Of a DNA stretch of 64,000 bases, positions 39,135 to 51,075 are shown in pieces (positions within the stretch are counted from its first letter, which is position 1; every line of letters begins with the position of its first letter). The stretch is taken from positions 72,041,597 to 72,105,596 of the forward strand of contig NC_058341.1 of assembly GCF_905475395.1 (NCBI RefSeq). The letters run 5' to 3'. Made by a program: the position numbers and the translations under genes. The DNA is from Chrysoperla carnea (taxonomy: Eukaryota; Arthropoda; Insecta; Neuroptera; Chrysopidae). Below the pieces are notes generated by a model. It ran no database searches. It had not been told where the DNA came from and worked only from the letters and a program-made list of their open reading frames with translations.

Positions 39135-41315
39135 GATGATAAAATGCAGGATCTAACCCATATGTTGATAAGCAAATTTTACGAAAATTTTCGAAAACAC
39201 ATTATAAAAGTAACACATCACATTTTAAATACAGATCGGCATATTCACCTAAATTATTTATATTAAATTTGCTCCAAACATCTTTAGCATGTGCATATTC
39301 TTCATTTGTTATATTGCTATCTGTTAGTTGATTATAAAATTGACTTTTATTCGGTAAACTGTTTTCTTCCAATTTATCCCAACCAGTAATATAATCATAT
39401 GGGAAAATTCCTTTTAATAATTCTAGATGGGGATGGGTTTCTCCGATTTCATTTTCAAGAATTTGAAATTGAGTTTCATCTAAATTTTTAATCAAGCTAT
39501 CAAGTGAGCTTTGCATAAATCGACATGAATCGATAAATCTCACATGTAATGAATTCATTTTCTTTGAAAAAGAAATGTATCTCTCGCTATTAATAGGAAT
39601 CGCTTTTATTTCACCTTCATCATATCCAAGTTCATGAATAAATAGATTAAAATCATAGTTGCATCCGTTATGAAATATTACTGGTATGAAATTTGGAAGA
39701 GTGAATTTAAGATTACAACTTTCGTGCGCAGACCCTCTGTAATTTGATAAAGGATTCACTGTCGAAGAATTTAAGTGACAGTGATCGCGAACCTTAATAT
39801 CATTTTCGAGAAAAGGTTTCTCACAGATATGGCAAACCGAAGATAATTGAAATGATATTTCATCTTCCTCAGTCATGCGAATTGGTTCTTTAGTTTTATA
39901 TATTCCCTCAATAACATCTGCGATTTGTCTTAATTTATTAATAAACCATTTTGATGCATTTTCTCCTCTATAAGCAAAAAATTGATTTTTGCTTGAATCA
40001 TAGGAGCAAACAACTTGAATAGCCACAGAGTATGCTATATGTTGTTGGAAATAGGTTATATTTGAAATATTGTTAACATCATCTACTTTAGATAATATAC
40101 ACTCGAAATCACTATAGACAGTGAACGGTAAAGCCAATTTATGTTTATAGTTTTTAAATTTCAGTTTAGAATCTTTTTTTGAAGGAAAAACAATCTTTAC
40201 ATTATTAATGGTTTGACAAAGTTCTAAATGTTCAATATATTTTCGCTCTTCATAGAAATATTGAAGACATCTATCACAGATACGTTTAGATGTTTTATGT
40301 TTTGATATTTGAGATGAACAGAGTCTTGATAAATTTGTAATTAAGCAGTAATGAAAATTAGTTCCATCATTAGCAAATTTATATGTTTCTCTTTCTTTTC
40401 TCTAGTTAAATATAAAGGTCCATTAACAATATGCGAGTCAGATAAACCGTAAACATTTATCGAAAAGTCATTGTTTTTTTCAACTTTGATTATGTCTTTT
40501 AGTTTCACTGGAAATTTAATACCTATAAAATCATTTATTTGCGGAAAATTTTCTTGATTATTAAATTCTAATGGGTTAAAATGGTCAAACATACAGCATG
40601 TATTAAAATCTGGTATATATTTTGTAACATTTTGAGGATTTTTAACTATATTTTTAAAATGTGCAATTATACAATATACAAAGCAGAAAAAATCCTCATT
40701 TTTAATGTTAACGCAAGCTCTTTTATATAATATTTTTTTGGGTAGAGCGATAAAACTTCCACCCTTCAAGGGTTCGAATTTTGCTATATTCAACTCTAGA
40801 GATAATATTTTATCTAAAATAGCATTCGATCCTCTTGACTGAAAATCTGCCAATCTTGCCTCAAGTTTATTCAATTCATTCATTTCACATAATCACATTA
40901 TATTATACCACATCTTAAAATCAGATGCATGATCAAAAGAAGAAAGTTTTAATGCAAAAGGAAAAGTATCAATAACCTCTACATCAGCTTTTCTGATTAT
41001 AAAATCACATTTTATAGCAAGCGAAATTTTAATTAAAGTATGTAATGACAAGTACTCCATAATTTTATCCCTAACTAATGTTTCTTTATGTTTAAAAAAA
41101 GTTTTAAGTTTCTTACTGTTTTCAAGGTTGGTAAGTGCTCCTGTAAATACTCTTTTTCCGAACCCTGTTACTGTTTGCCATAATTCTGTTGTTTGTGATG
41201 TTGTGTGAGAAGGAAGATTAAATTCTTCATCAGCAGATGATGTTGGTTCATCATCTCTTCTCGATGTTAGCAGATGATGAGAATTGTATGAAGAAAGACC
41301 TTTAACAAAACCCTT
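39128..41315 (-). pseudogene. POLB: DNA polymerase B of a third Polinton lineage (C), truncated
   Basis: From 41315: 'GFVKGLSSYNSHHLLTSRRDDEP', 'ELWQTVTGFGKRVFTGAL', an in-frame TGA at about 40907, then 'LEARLADFQSRGSNAILD', 'PLKGGSFIALPKKI' and 'CVNIKNEDFFCF'. After a frame change near 40345: Exo I 'VYSDFECIL', endonuclease-VII-like 'CHICEKPF...RDHCHL..HESCNL', Exo II 'VIFHNGCNYDFNLFI', then 'YLKCDVLLL', a TAA at about 39200, and 'GLDPAFYHHAS', where it breaks off. Motifs A, B and C of the polymerase are missing. Confidence 0.82.
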
Positions 41316-41323
41316 AGGTTAAA

Positions 41324-41366
<43 letters not shown>

Positions 41367-41432
41367 ATATATATGATGAAACTTGTTACCTGCCTCTTTA
41401 CGGTTTCTTTTCAATAAAACCTTTTTCATGTT
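41316..41432. repeat. (TA)n tract in a probable intron
   Basis: About 32 bp of TA at 41328-41361 between the acceptor-like CCTAAG upstream of polB C and the donor-like GAGGCAG/GTAACA near 41387 (minus strand). It suggests that the next gene and polB C may belong to one transcript. Confidence 0.5.
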
Positions 41433-42002
41433 TCAATTTTTTTTTTCCAGATAGATTGGATATTTATATAGTTTTTTATGACGATAGTATGGCTTCCACT
41501 TTTTATTTTCCTCAAATGCCTTCTTCGATGTGCTGGCTTGATTGTTGTTTTCTGAATGAGAGTTATCAGGATGAGGTAAATATGTTTCTTCCACAAATGC
41601 TTCTTTTGATGTTTCGGCTTGATTGATTTTTTCGGAAAGGAGATTATCAGGAGGATTTAAATAAGTTTCTAATTCATCCAGATCTACTTCTGCAATCGAA
41701 TTAGGTGATGGATTAGAAATTGAATGAGAATACATGCAATCATCCGATTTTAGAGGCGGAAAATGCATGTAATCATCCAAGTTTAGGGATGGAAGGTAAA
41801 CATTACTAATTACATATGGATAATTTGCTTCCATTTTCTTAGCCATCATAAATAACTGTTGATTGGTGACTATGCAATCCCAATCAACAATATTTAAAAG
41901 CTATTAAAAAAAAATTGAAATATATATAAATTAAAAATAATAATAAAAGAAATAGGAAAATATTTATATTAAAAAACTTACCTTAATTATTTCACAATTC
42001 AT
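41433..42002 (-). CDS. Two-exon unknown gene upstream of polB C
   Basis: Exon 1 is 21 nt (42002-41982, MNCEIIK), the intron is 41981-41901 (GTAAG...AATAG), and exon 2 runs from 41900 to a stop at 41433. About 162 residues: 'LLNIVDWDCIVTNQQLFMMAKKMEANYP' (helical), 'LPSLNLDDYMHFPPL' (acidic-aromatic, like an activation motif), two similar Ser/Asn/Glu repeats ('AETSKEAFVEETYLP', 'ASTSKKAFEENKKW'), and a basic end. Intact. No family recognised. Confidence 0.5.
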
Positions 42003-42229
42003 TGTTGGCTATAGTTAACTATAAAACTTTTATTGAGCACACTATGAATACAAGATGATTTTTCCTCTCTTTTATATTATAAATTTTAACTAAACAAAAA
42101 TTAGCATTATCAAAAAAATTCCCTATGTTCTAGAATATCTTTTTATATTCTAAATATTTCCATTAATTATATATTCAAAAAAAAATTTCGTTTTACTTTA
42201 TATGAGATAAATTTTACTATAGTATTATA
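42003..42229. other. 5' flank of the two-exon gene
   Basis: AT-rich; a TATA-like element (TTTATAGTTAACTATAG) stands just upstream of the 42002 start on the minus strand. Otherwise empty. Confidence 0.4.
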
Positions 42230-42625
42230 CTGGACCGTGGTGTAATCTCTTCCCATTCAGCAAACCCGCGTTCAAAACCTAAGCAGGTCGATTAGTTTTT
42301 AAAAAAAAATCCATACTTGGTAAAGTCTTCTATCATCATCGAGAGTTCAATGACCCATCTAATACGTCATCAGTTGCATTCTCCAAAAATGCACTACAAA
42401 AAAATTCACTCTCCCATCGAGAGTTCAATGACCTATCCAATACGTCATCAGTTGCATTCTCCAAAAAAAAAAAAAAAAAATGCACTCTCAAAAATGCACT
42501 ACAAAAAATGCATCAAAACTAGGTCAACCAAGGCCGTTCAAGTCTAGGTCACCCAAGGCCGTTCAAATCTAGGCCACTCATATGACTCAGGAGGGCTTGA
42601 AACCCACTTTTACACCTACTCCTGC
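42230..42625 (+). repeat. tRNA-headed SINE-like element, copy 2
   Basis: The head CCGTGGTGTAATCTC...CGCGTTCAAAACCT resembles A and B boxes. The body is shared with 36100-36495 (ACGTCATCAGTTGCATTC, AAGGCCGTTCAAGTCTAGG, CTTGAAACCCACTTTTAC). An internal segment 'ATCGAGAGTTCAATGACC...CAAAAATGCACTAC' is duplicated (42338-42405 and 42416-42500). Confidence 0.75.
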
Positions 42626-42626
42626 C

Positions 42627-42799
42627 CGACGGTTTTCGGATCCCCTGGTTCTCCTTCACCCAAATTGAAAAGCCCTAAAATTGTTCCGATAAACATATTC
42701 ACTTCAGAACTTAAGATAAACAAGGGTGTATCCCGCCCATGTTTTTGTGCAAATGACTCCATTTTTTCGATCATCATGTTTACACTCATGACAATAACA
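42627..42799 (-). pseudogene. Unknown ORF cut by the SINE
   Basis: Starts MSVNMMIEKMESFAQKHGRD, continues 'TPLFILSSEVNMFIGTILGLF', and ends at the edge of the SINE after about 57 codons. Same strand as the nucleoprotein-like ORF and just downstream of it, so it could be part of the same viral insertion. Confidence 0.35.
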
Positions 42800-42925
42800 A
42801 CAAAATTTTTTTAAACAAAATCCATTTTAATTAGTCGTATGTAATATTAATGAAACAGAACGTTAATGAATACAAACTTAACTCAATTTATATATAAATT
42901 ATTTTGTATACATACAATTTTCTTA

Positions 42926-43590
42926 TTATTTGATATATAAATCATGTATAGATTTATGAACTTCTGTATCAACTAACTTCATAACAAATCCCATAGCAGT
43001 GGCAAAAGCAGCATATCTTTTGCTTGTCCAGATATTGTAATGATTTGTTTCGACATTTTGCCCTTTGGATAATGATATAAGGGCAAGAAAGCATACACTC
43101 CATACATCGGATTTTGTTGGTCTATTGGTGGCAACTGATCGTAGTCGTTCCTCAGTAGGATATATTAAATGGAGCCAGTCAGGGAATAGTGCTTCTATCA
43201 TATCGTCCCTAATTTTGTTCGCCATTATTGGATCAATCATTCCTAATAGTAGGTTTATATAAGCAGATGTGATTTTTGTTTTTGTATCTAAATCACTGGT
43301 TCTTGCTTGTGTTATGGGTGTATAGACATATTTTCCAGCTCCATTATTTTTGAAAATAACGTCTAATCCTAATATTAGACACGATGTATTATCAGCTCCG
43401 AGATAGATTAGTGGTTTACCTCCATCTTCAGAAAGTATTGGCATTGGAAATGTAAGAGGTTGTGGTGTTAAAGTAATTTCATCTTCAAATTGGATTATAT
43501 GAGCAAATGTTGTTTGGCTGTATCCATTAAGTTGTATTGTGAATTTGGTTTTATTTCGTATTTTATTTCAGCATTTTCAGATGTAAGAGC
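42926..43590 (-). pseudogene. Possible nucleoprotein-like endogenous viral element (negative-strand RNA virus)
   Basis: An open frame of about 220 codons. The part before the first Met (43444) is also open ('LNGYSQTTFAHIIQFEDEI'). The C-terminal half has 'DDMIEALFPDWLHLI' and 'SDVWSVCFLALISL' followed by 'TSKRYAAFATAMGFV'. The even helical composition and the 'KRYAAFATAMG' stretch remind me of nucleoproteins of insect mononegavirus/chuvirus relatives, which are common genome fossils. I cannot confirm the family. The 5' end meets the retroelement at about 43590. Confidence 0.35.
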
Positions 43591-43748
43591 AACCTCTTAC
43601 AATTTGGTGCATCGTCCGGAAAATTCAATGAAAACATCTCGGCTGATTTTCTCTCACGAATAAATTTAATATCATTAACTAACAAATTGATGTCATTGAC
43701 CTAGTAAAGCTTGCGGATCATCAGAGGTCTAGTCTACAAATTCAAAAT

Positions 43749-44866
43749 TTGATTAATAATAGGAAACTTCGTTTTGAACTTGTTACTGTTCCTGCTTGTA
43801 ATTTACATGTTTTGTGTGAATGTTCACGATTTCTTCCACGAATTTTCATTCCGGATGAAGATATCTCCGATGTTTGGAAAGCTGTCCATGGTCTAGGTCA
43901 TCCATCAGTGAAATCAACTATTCAAAATGTATGCAAATATTTCCTTTCTCCAAAATTAAATTCAAAAATTAAAAAATTGACACAGTCATGTCAAATATGT
44001 CAGTTAAATAAAATCACGCGCCACACCAAAAGTCAATTCATGCCAATAAAAGAACCAGATACCAAATTTTCCTTTTTACATTTGGATCTTGTGGGACCTC
44101 CTCCTTCCAGTGAGGGTTTTCGATATATCCTCACTGTTGTAGATCGTTTTTCACGTTGCGTTGAGGTGATTTCACTCAAAAATGCTACATCGGAAGAAAT
44201 TATTGACAACTTGATCGCATCCTGGTTCTCGCGTTATGGTCTACCCATGCCGATCACTACTGATCAAGGTTCACAATTTCGATTTCGCATGTGGAATGAT
44301 TTTTTGTCAAGTCTGGGAATTAAGCACATTTCGTCGACTGCTTATCACCCAATGAGCAACAGGATTGTCGAACGTTTCATTCGGACTGTCAAGACATCCC
44401 TTGCTTGCTGCAAAAAAAAAAAAAAAAAAAAAATAACTGGCACAAAATTCTTCCATGGGTTATATTAAATTTACACTCCTCGGTAAGGGAGGATATTGGT
44501 TTTTCATCTGCTGAGATTTTGTATGGAACAGAAATTCGACTTCCATATAATTTCTTTGGAGATGTGTCTGATATACATCGTCCTGTTTTTGAATCCACAA
44601 AAGAATTGAAAAACAGAATGGTCAACGCCAAATTCTTTTTCACAAAACGGTTCGTAAACAAAAATGTTTATTTACCAAAAGATTTGGCCAAAACAAAAAA
44701 GGTTTATATTCGCGAAGATTGTGTCAAATCTCCTTTAACTTGTAATTATATAGGACCTTACTTTATTATACAAAAATTTTCAAAATATTTTGTTGTTGAC
44801 GTCAACAACAAACCAACTTCCATTAGTATAGATCGACTCAAACCAGCATACTATTTGGATAGTTAA
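43749..44866 (+). pseudogene. Integrase of the truncated Ty3/gypsy element, broken by poly-A
   Basis: Zinc finger 'HGLGHPSVKST...CQICQLNK', DDE core 'HLDLVGPPPSSEGFRY' (Asp), 'TTDQGSQFRFRM' (Asp), 'NRIVERFIRTVK' (Glu). A run of about 20 A at 44412-44433 then puts the rest ('NWHKILPWVILNLHSSV', 'SSAEILYGTEIRLP', 'GPYFIIQKFS...VDRLKPAY'-type end) in another frame. The run probably grew after insertion. Confidence 0.85.
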
Positions 44867-45235
44867 TTTCATTTATTTTTTAAATATTGTAGTGGAAAAT
44901 AATATATTGTTTCAAAATTTTGTGATATTTCTTTTAAATATCAATCATTTTCCTAATTCAAACCAATATATTATTTTTCATTTTCTTTTATTGTTCAATT
45001 TTTCATTTTATCATTAATTTTTTTTCCCCTGGCCAAAAACAATAATTATCAATAATTACATTTTCTTTTCTTATTCACCTAAGTTAAAATGTCTCTATTT
45101 TCTTCCAAATTAGATTAAAAAATTTTCCTAATTCTAAATTGTTTTTGGTCCGTTTTTTTTTAATGCAGATTTTTTTTGTTTTTTCAAAGTTTTCTCATTA
45201 TCTTTACATTTTTTTTGTGGGGGGGGGGGGGTAGA

Positions 45236-46109
45236 TGTAGCGGACGCATCTTTCCGTTGGCTATTAATTATTCAAGTAATCAATGGACGAGGAAGGCTGT
45301 GACGTTGCATTTACCATAACAACATAATTTGTATAAATATCAGTAGTATAGTCATGGCGGTTTCAGCGCAGTTGGATGGTACACTTTTCCAAAAAGGGCA
45401 AACCTAGGTGAATGTTGGAAACCTCGGAAGTTGGATGACGTCATTAACCAATAGTAAATCAAGATGGCGTCGGGAGGTGTGGTGGGGGTGAGGAATGACA
45501 TAAACGGGGGATTGGCTTTAACCAATAGTGTTGGAGAGTGAACGGGGGGCGGGACGTTGACATTAGTCAGCATTTCTCAAGAATATGTTGAAATAGATAA
45601 CATTTGACCTTGAAAAATATGATATCATCATCCTGTTACAAGTTCAAACTTGTTTGAATCGACTTAAAATAATTTTACACGTGTCAAGACACGTGACCGG
45701 ATGTTAATATTTTTTTATGATTCAGCAATGTAATATGACACTTGAAATTTACATAATAAAAATACATGTTTAAACTTGTTTGAATCGCATTTGATCTTAA
45801 AATAATTTTACACGTGTTAGATAATAATTTGCAAGTATGGACAAGTCTGAATTTCAAGAAAAAATAATTAGTTTGAATTACGATTATAAAAATATCAAAT
45901 TACAACTTTTTTAGTGGGGGGGGGGGGATAATGCTATAAAAAGTGATGTACGTAGCTGTTGAAGCATCTCTTTTGAAATTCACCTTTGCTTCAGTTAGTT
46001 TTTTCTGCATATATTTTTTACATTGTTTTTATACCATGTATATATGAAATATACATAGTATTATAAGTTTAGTCCCAAGTTTGTAACGCCTAAAAATATT
46101 GATGCTACA
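45236..46109 (+). repeat. 3' LTR (874 bp) of the truncated element
   Basis: TG...CA ends with 6-bp inverted repeats (TGTAGC/GCTACA), preceded by a 13-G tract. Inside are a direct repeat (AACTTGTTTGAATCG...TAAAATAATTTTACACGTGT, near 45645 and 45775), a second G-run and a TATA box (GCTATAAAAAGTG, 45934-45946) in a typical LTR promoter layout. Confidence 0.78.
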
Positions 46110-46480
46110 AAAAAAAAATTGGTATAGGTGTTCATAAAATCACCTAATTAATCCATTTCCGGTTGTCCGTCCGTCCGTCCGTCTGTGGTCACGATTACTC
46201 AAAAACGAAAAGAGATATCAAGCTGAAATTTTTACAGCGTGCTTAGGACGTAAAAAGTGAGGTCAAGTTCGTAAATGAGCAACATGGGTCAATTGGGTCA
46301 TGGGTCCGTAGTACCCATCTTGTAAACCGTTAGAGATACAATAAAAGTTTAAATGTAAAAAATGTTCCTTACAAAAAAATAAACAACTTTTGTTTGAAAC
46401 ATTTTTTTGTAAACATCACTGTTTACCCACGAGGGCGTTAATTATGTGCAAATTTTATAGTATGTATTAATATCAAAGTG
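46110..46480. repeat. Unclassified dispersed-type repeat with (CCGT)n
   Basis: The stretch with 'CCGGTTGTCCGTCCGTCCG' and 'TTACAGCGTGCTTAGGACG' looks like a known insect dispersed repeat type. There is a small hairpin at its left end (TAGGTG...CACCTA). No ORF. Confidence 0.45.
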
Positions 46481-46897
46481 AATATCTTTTGTTATTTACG
46501 TGACGTCAAAAAAACAAACGAGTGCGCATCAACACTTGCGCATTATATGAGAATATCAGTTAAATATGTCAGATATGTATGTATGTGAAATGTGATAGAG
46601 TTATCAACACTGCCTATACATGGTATTTCAACAATTAACTCAGTCAATTGTTTGTTTTCACTTGTTATTTTTATTATTATTATTATTTTTTTTTTTGTTT
46701 TTGATATATTTATTATTCTAAACTTAATCTATATATTTTATAAAAAAAAAAAAAAACAACAAATATTACTCATTTGTAAGTTAACTTTAGTGTTGAACGT
46801 TCGGTAACGTATATTTTGTTTAGTATTTGAAAATATAACGGTAGGTGTATAAATTTTTTAAATATTATTGTGGAACTATATATAATTTTTTTGAAAG
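46481..46897. other. Spacer upstream of polB D
   Basis: AT-rich, ends in a TATA-like stretch (CTATATATAATTTT) 15-25 bp before the polB D start. No gene. Confidence 0.4.
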
Positions 46898-48628
46898 ATG
46901 GACACCTACGAACAAAATGTTATGCAGACGCTAAACGTGGTACCTCAAGGTGGTAGCACGGATATGATGAAGAAAGTGGAGAGAGCGTTGGGGCTCATCA
47001 AGACGGCAGAGGAAGCTGAGCGATGGATGGTACTTAATAAGCAGAACATCCGCTTATTGAAAAAGATGTTGATGTTAAAGAAAGAAAATTCTCTGCGCCT
47101 GGAAGCTAATATTGGACTTTGTAAATCATACCAGCGGCAACTTCACCGACTGCGATTAGATTTAGTTAAGCAAGGTGGTGGTGTCACCAAAAAACAAAAT
47201 CGACATCTAATCTGGGAGACAATTGAAACCCACCATCAGGGCAGGGTGAAGACTGGTATGATTACCAATTTGGATTATAAAGATCCAAATATATTTTTCA
47301 ACCGGGCATTTCCAATGTTCCGACGACACGTTCGGCGTGAGCTAGTGAAGCATCCCCTCAAGGTAAGTAAAATTTAAGATTTATAATTTAAATAGTCTAA
47401 TGAGATCTTGAATTTTATTTCAGGTGTATATTATGTTCACGGGCAATTTCATTAAGCCCAGCACCAAAGAGGAGGATTTGAAAACTTTTATAACGTCGGC
47501 CAAGGAAATGTATCTGACCACGGACATGCAGGAGTGGTACACTGATCATGTCAAAAACTATTTGTTGAAAAAATTGGAAGAATTCCAGGAACGCGATAGC
47601 GTTTGGGCTCTTGACATGATCATAAATATTCGAGTCCACATGAATGAGTACTCTCCGATCACAGCTGGAACATTTTGTGAACTACCACCAGTTATCAGAA
47701 ATAAATTGGCTGTGATTAATGTCCGGAATGATGACCAACATTGTTTTTTATGGTCGATAATGTCAGCACTTTACCCGGTTGAAAAGGATCCTCAACGTTT
47801 AACTAAATACCCGCACTATAGTCATTATTTGAAATATGATGGATTAAAGTTTCCCATGTCTCTAGATCAAATTAATAAATTTGAAAAGATGAACCCGCAT
47901 TTATCGATTAACGTGTACGGCTACAAAGATACGTTTCTATGTGGTTTGGAAATTTTTCCTGTACGCGTTAGTTCGAACACTGCGGGGCAGAAAATTCATC
48001 TATTGGCTGTGGAGAATGGGAACAGTCACCACTTTTGCTGGATAAAAAATTTAGCAAAGTTGAATCGATCGGGTGTGACAAAACACGAGCATAAAATATT
48101 TTTATGCGATCGATGTCTCAACTATTTTGCTACAGAAGGCAAACTCCAACAGCATTCAGTAAATTGTGGTGAAAAAGAAGCGGTGCGGGTACGAATGCCT
48201 AAAACTGATGACGAGCGGTTCGTTGAGTTTCAGAAATTTTCTCATCAAGAACCAATTCCATATATTGTATATGCAGATTTTGAGGCGTTATTGGTACCAC
48301 AACATCATGAAGGCATGGAAATGGATCATGGGTCTTATACACAAAATATTCAAAAACATGTACCCTACAGTGTAGGTTACTATGTTCATTGTACCCATGA
48401 TCCCAACCAATCGTTTTATAAGGCATACCGTGGTACTGATTGCGCAAAATGGTTTGTTAAAGAACTGGAACAGGTTGCGTATACATTGGAAAAGAAAATT
48501 AAACACGTTGAACCAATGATACCGCTCACCATCGAACAAGAAATGGGGTTTCTGTGTGTAGAAAAGTGTCATATTTGTAAAAAATCTTTTACACCAACAA
48601 ATAGTATCCGTGTGCGTGACACATCACA
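46898..48628 (+). pseudogene. POLB: DNA polymerase B of a fourth Polinton copy (D), N-terminal part, intron present
   Basis: Exon 1 (46898-47362) starts MDTYEQNVMQ with the conserved N-terminal block (ETHHQGRVKTGMITNLDYKDP). An intron of 61 bp (47363-47423, GTAAGT...TTTCAG) follows. Exon 2 has 'WYTDHVKNYLLKKLEEFQERDSVWALDM', 'CELPPVIRNKLAVI', 'NDDQHCFLWSIMSAL', a C2H2-like 'CDRCLNYFATEGKLQQHSVNC', Exo I 'IVYADFEALL', and the first half of the endonuclease-VII-like unit ('CHICKKSF...IRVRD'), where it breaks at about 48620. No lesions are seen up to that point. The polymerase domain is missing. Confidence 0.85.
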
Positions 48629-50152
48629 GGTATGTATTAATATTTATTATTGTTAAAATTTTTTTATTTTATTATTGCATAATAACATGGATCTATTTTA
48701 TATTATACCATTCGCGAGCCATTACAAAGTTATACTTTTAGCTAGTAAATATATATAAGCTTTTAAGATTCATCAATAAATAAGAAAAAAAATCATTAAT
48801 AGACAAATTTTGGATGAAACAGACAACAGACGGATTGGCAAAGCCATCATAAATTTATCAAAAACAATTTAAAACGGTAGTTTCGGCGAACACCTGGTAA
48901 AACATTAATTGTTATCAAATTTCTTATTTCTATTATTGAACAATCTTAATTTCGTTTATATTATTATTAATTGTCAATAATTTTATGCAAAATTGTTAAA
49001 ATCAGTTTTAAGATCCCGGACCTGACCACAGCAATGCGCTGATTTGTATCACTCGTAGCCAAATTGTACATCGTTAGAGGTCCTGAAACTATGGCATTAA
49101 CACTCCTCGTATATTATGTATGCCATAAAGGCTGATTGTATACGATGATGTACGTTTGTCAGAGGATAGCATGACAGGTACCAGTATGCAAGAAAGCATT
49201 TTACATCGAACTGTTAACCATTTACATCAAAATTAAAATTAATAAATATATATAAACATTTAAGATTCATCAATCAATACGAAACAAAATCATTGATAGA
49301 CAAATTTTGGATGAAATAGACAACAGACGGGTTGGCAAAGCTATAATAAATTTATCAAAAACAATTTAAAACGGTAGTTTCGGCGAACACCTGGTAAAAC
49401 ATTAATTGTTATCAAATTTCTTATTTCTATTATTAGACCATCTTAATATCATCTATATTATTATTAATTGTAAATGATTTTATACAAAATACGTTATAAA
49501 CAGTCGTCACCAGTAGGCAAACAGTATCCGAAAAAGTATCAGCTGCACTCGTATATACGCCACAGATACTGACACTAATCCGCTGCGTTCCGTAACTGAC
49601 TAGACTGTTAACCATTTACATCAAAATCGTAATTAATAAATATATATATAAGCTTTTAAGATCATCAATAAATATGAAACAAAATCATTGATAGACAAAT
49701 TTTGACTGAAACAGACAACAGACGGATTGGCAAAGCTATAATAAATTTATCAAAAACAATTTAAAACGGAAGTTTTGTCTACAATCTTTTATATTAATAT
49801 TAATTGTAAATGATTTTATGCAAAAGTCATAATTAATCAAGATGCCTAAAATAAGTGATGTATTTGTCTTTTACTGTTTATCGAAAAACAGTAACATCTT
49901 ATGCCTTTATAATCTGTAAAACAAAGCTACTGCTATAATTAATACATAACAAAGCTATATTAATAATCAGAAACACAAAACAACATTATTCTTTCAAATG
50001 AACACAACTTCAACAGCAATGTTTCAGTTCATAGTAACACGGTAGCAAACGGTAGTATATATGATAGTAGAAATTATATTAAACTATTTACGTAATATCT
50101 TAAAAGAAGTACACTTAAGCATATTTACTCTTGCAACTAACAATTGATCACT
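48629..50152. repeat. Three large direct repeats
   Basis: Copies start at about 48745, 49240 and 49635 with 'TAAATATATATAAGC' and share 'AGACAAATTTTGGATGAAA.AGACAACAGACGG.TTGGCAAAGC' and 'TTATCAAAAACAATTTAAAACGG'. Copies 1 and 2 continue with 'TAGTTTCGGCGAACACCTGG'. Copies 2 and 3 are preceded by 'CTGTTAACCATTTACATCAAAAT'. No coding sequence. Possibly arrays of a non-autonomous element. Confidence 0.8.
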
Positions 50153-50338
50153 TTAACGTATGGATGCTGTTAACAGGATATGACTAAACAGCAACATTTC
50201 TTCACATGCTGTGGATACTTTGAGATTACGTTGAACGTCGTCATTACGCACATACCATGCAGGTTCACTAATTTTTTTTAATCCCTTTGATTGGAACTGT
50301 TGAAGAATTTCGATGTTGCTTTTGTAAGCAGTTCTCAA
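50153..50338 (-). pseudogene. C-terminal fragment of a jockey-like LINE ORF2
   Basis: 61 codons: 'YKSNIEILQQFQSKGLKKI' and 'PAWYVRNDDVQRNLKVSTACEE' match the end pattern of jockey-type reverse transcriptase proteins (SNIxxLQRFQSK...APWYVxN...RDLxxP). Only the tail remains. Confidence 0.65.
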
Positions 50339-51075
50339 TAGTTGAATACCAGAACACAGGTTTACACAAGTTTTTATATTAATGACATTTTTTTTAGCTT
50401 ATCTTGTGAAATTGTGAAAACATCGCAAAAGGAATGATAAAAGGTGAAATAAAACTATCGACCATTTGATGTCATTTACTGTATACGATTCACAAGGTTG
50501 TGTTGGTTAAATTCACCACCGTCAAAATTCATTTTAAATTCTGTTTTGTTAGAAAGAGATACAAAATCTTTGATGCATTTAATCTTTGTTGTTTTTGCGA
50601 AAAAAAATTCTATTTTTAATATAGCATTTGCATTTTTAAGTATCCTTTTCTTGTTATTCATTTTCATTTCCAATGTACTGAAAAAATAATTTCATTTTGT
50701 AATTAGTAATTTATAAGTAAACTTTATAGCTAATTTTTTTTTTTTCAATCAGATCTATTTTCGAAAAATGCAACACTTTACATTAGTTTTAACATTAAGT
50801 ATTTTTGCTAGATGATAACGAGGAATTAATGGGTCGCATAAGAAGAACAAAAAGTTTCAAAGTTTATCTTTGTGACGAATATGAGTTTGTCAAGTCATAA
50901 GCGAATTGTTCAGTTAAAATATGTTTACTTTAGAATTCAGATAGGATTATAAACAAATTTTTATCCAGCCATATTCAAAAATTTCCGTAAGTTACGAATT
51001 ATTGATTTTTATCCAGTCGTATTCAAAAATTTACGAAAGTTATGAATTTCTGATTTTTAAATGTTTTTCCAAAAG
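50339..51075. other. Unassigned, with 60-bp tandem repeat
   Basis: At 50955-51060 the unit 'TTTTTATCCAG(C/T)C(A/G)TATTCAAAAATTT.CG.AAGTTA.GAATT' occurs twice. The small ORFs here are AT-rich and unsupported. Confidence 0.45.

Larger units (their letters stand above)
43595..46109 (+). mobile_element. 5'-truncated Ty3/gypsy element with 3' LTR
   Basis: Starts in the end of RNase H ('ENISADFLSRI', about 43620), continues with integrase, then a G-run polypurine tract (45219-45231) and an LTR 45236-46109 with perfect TGTAGC/GCTACA ends. The 5' LTR, gag, protease and RT are absent. Confidence 0.82.
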
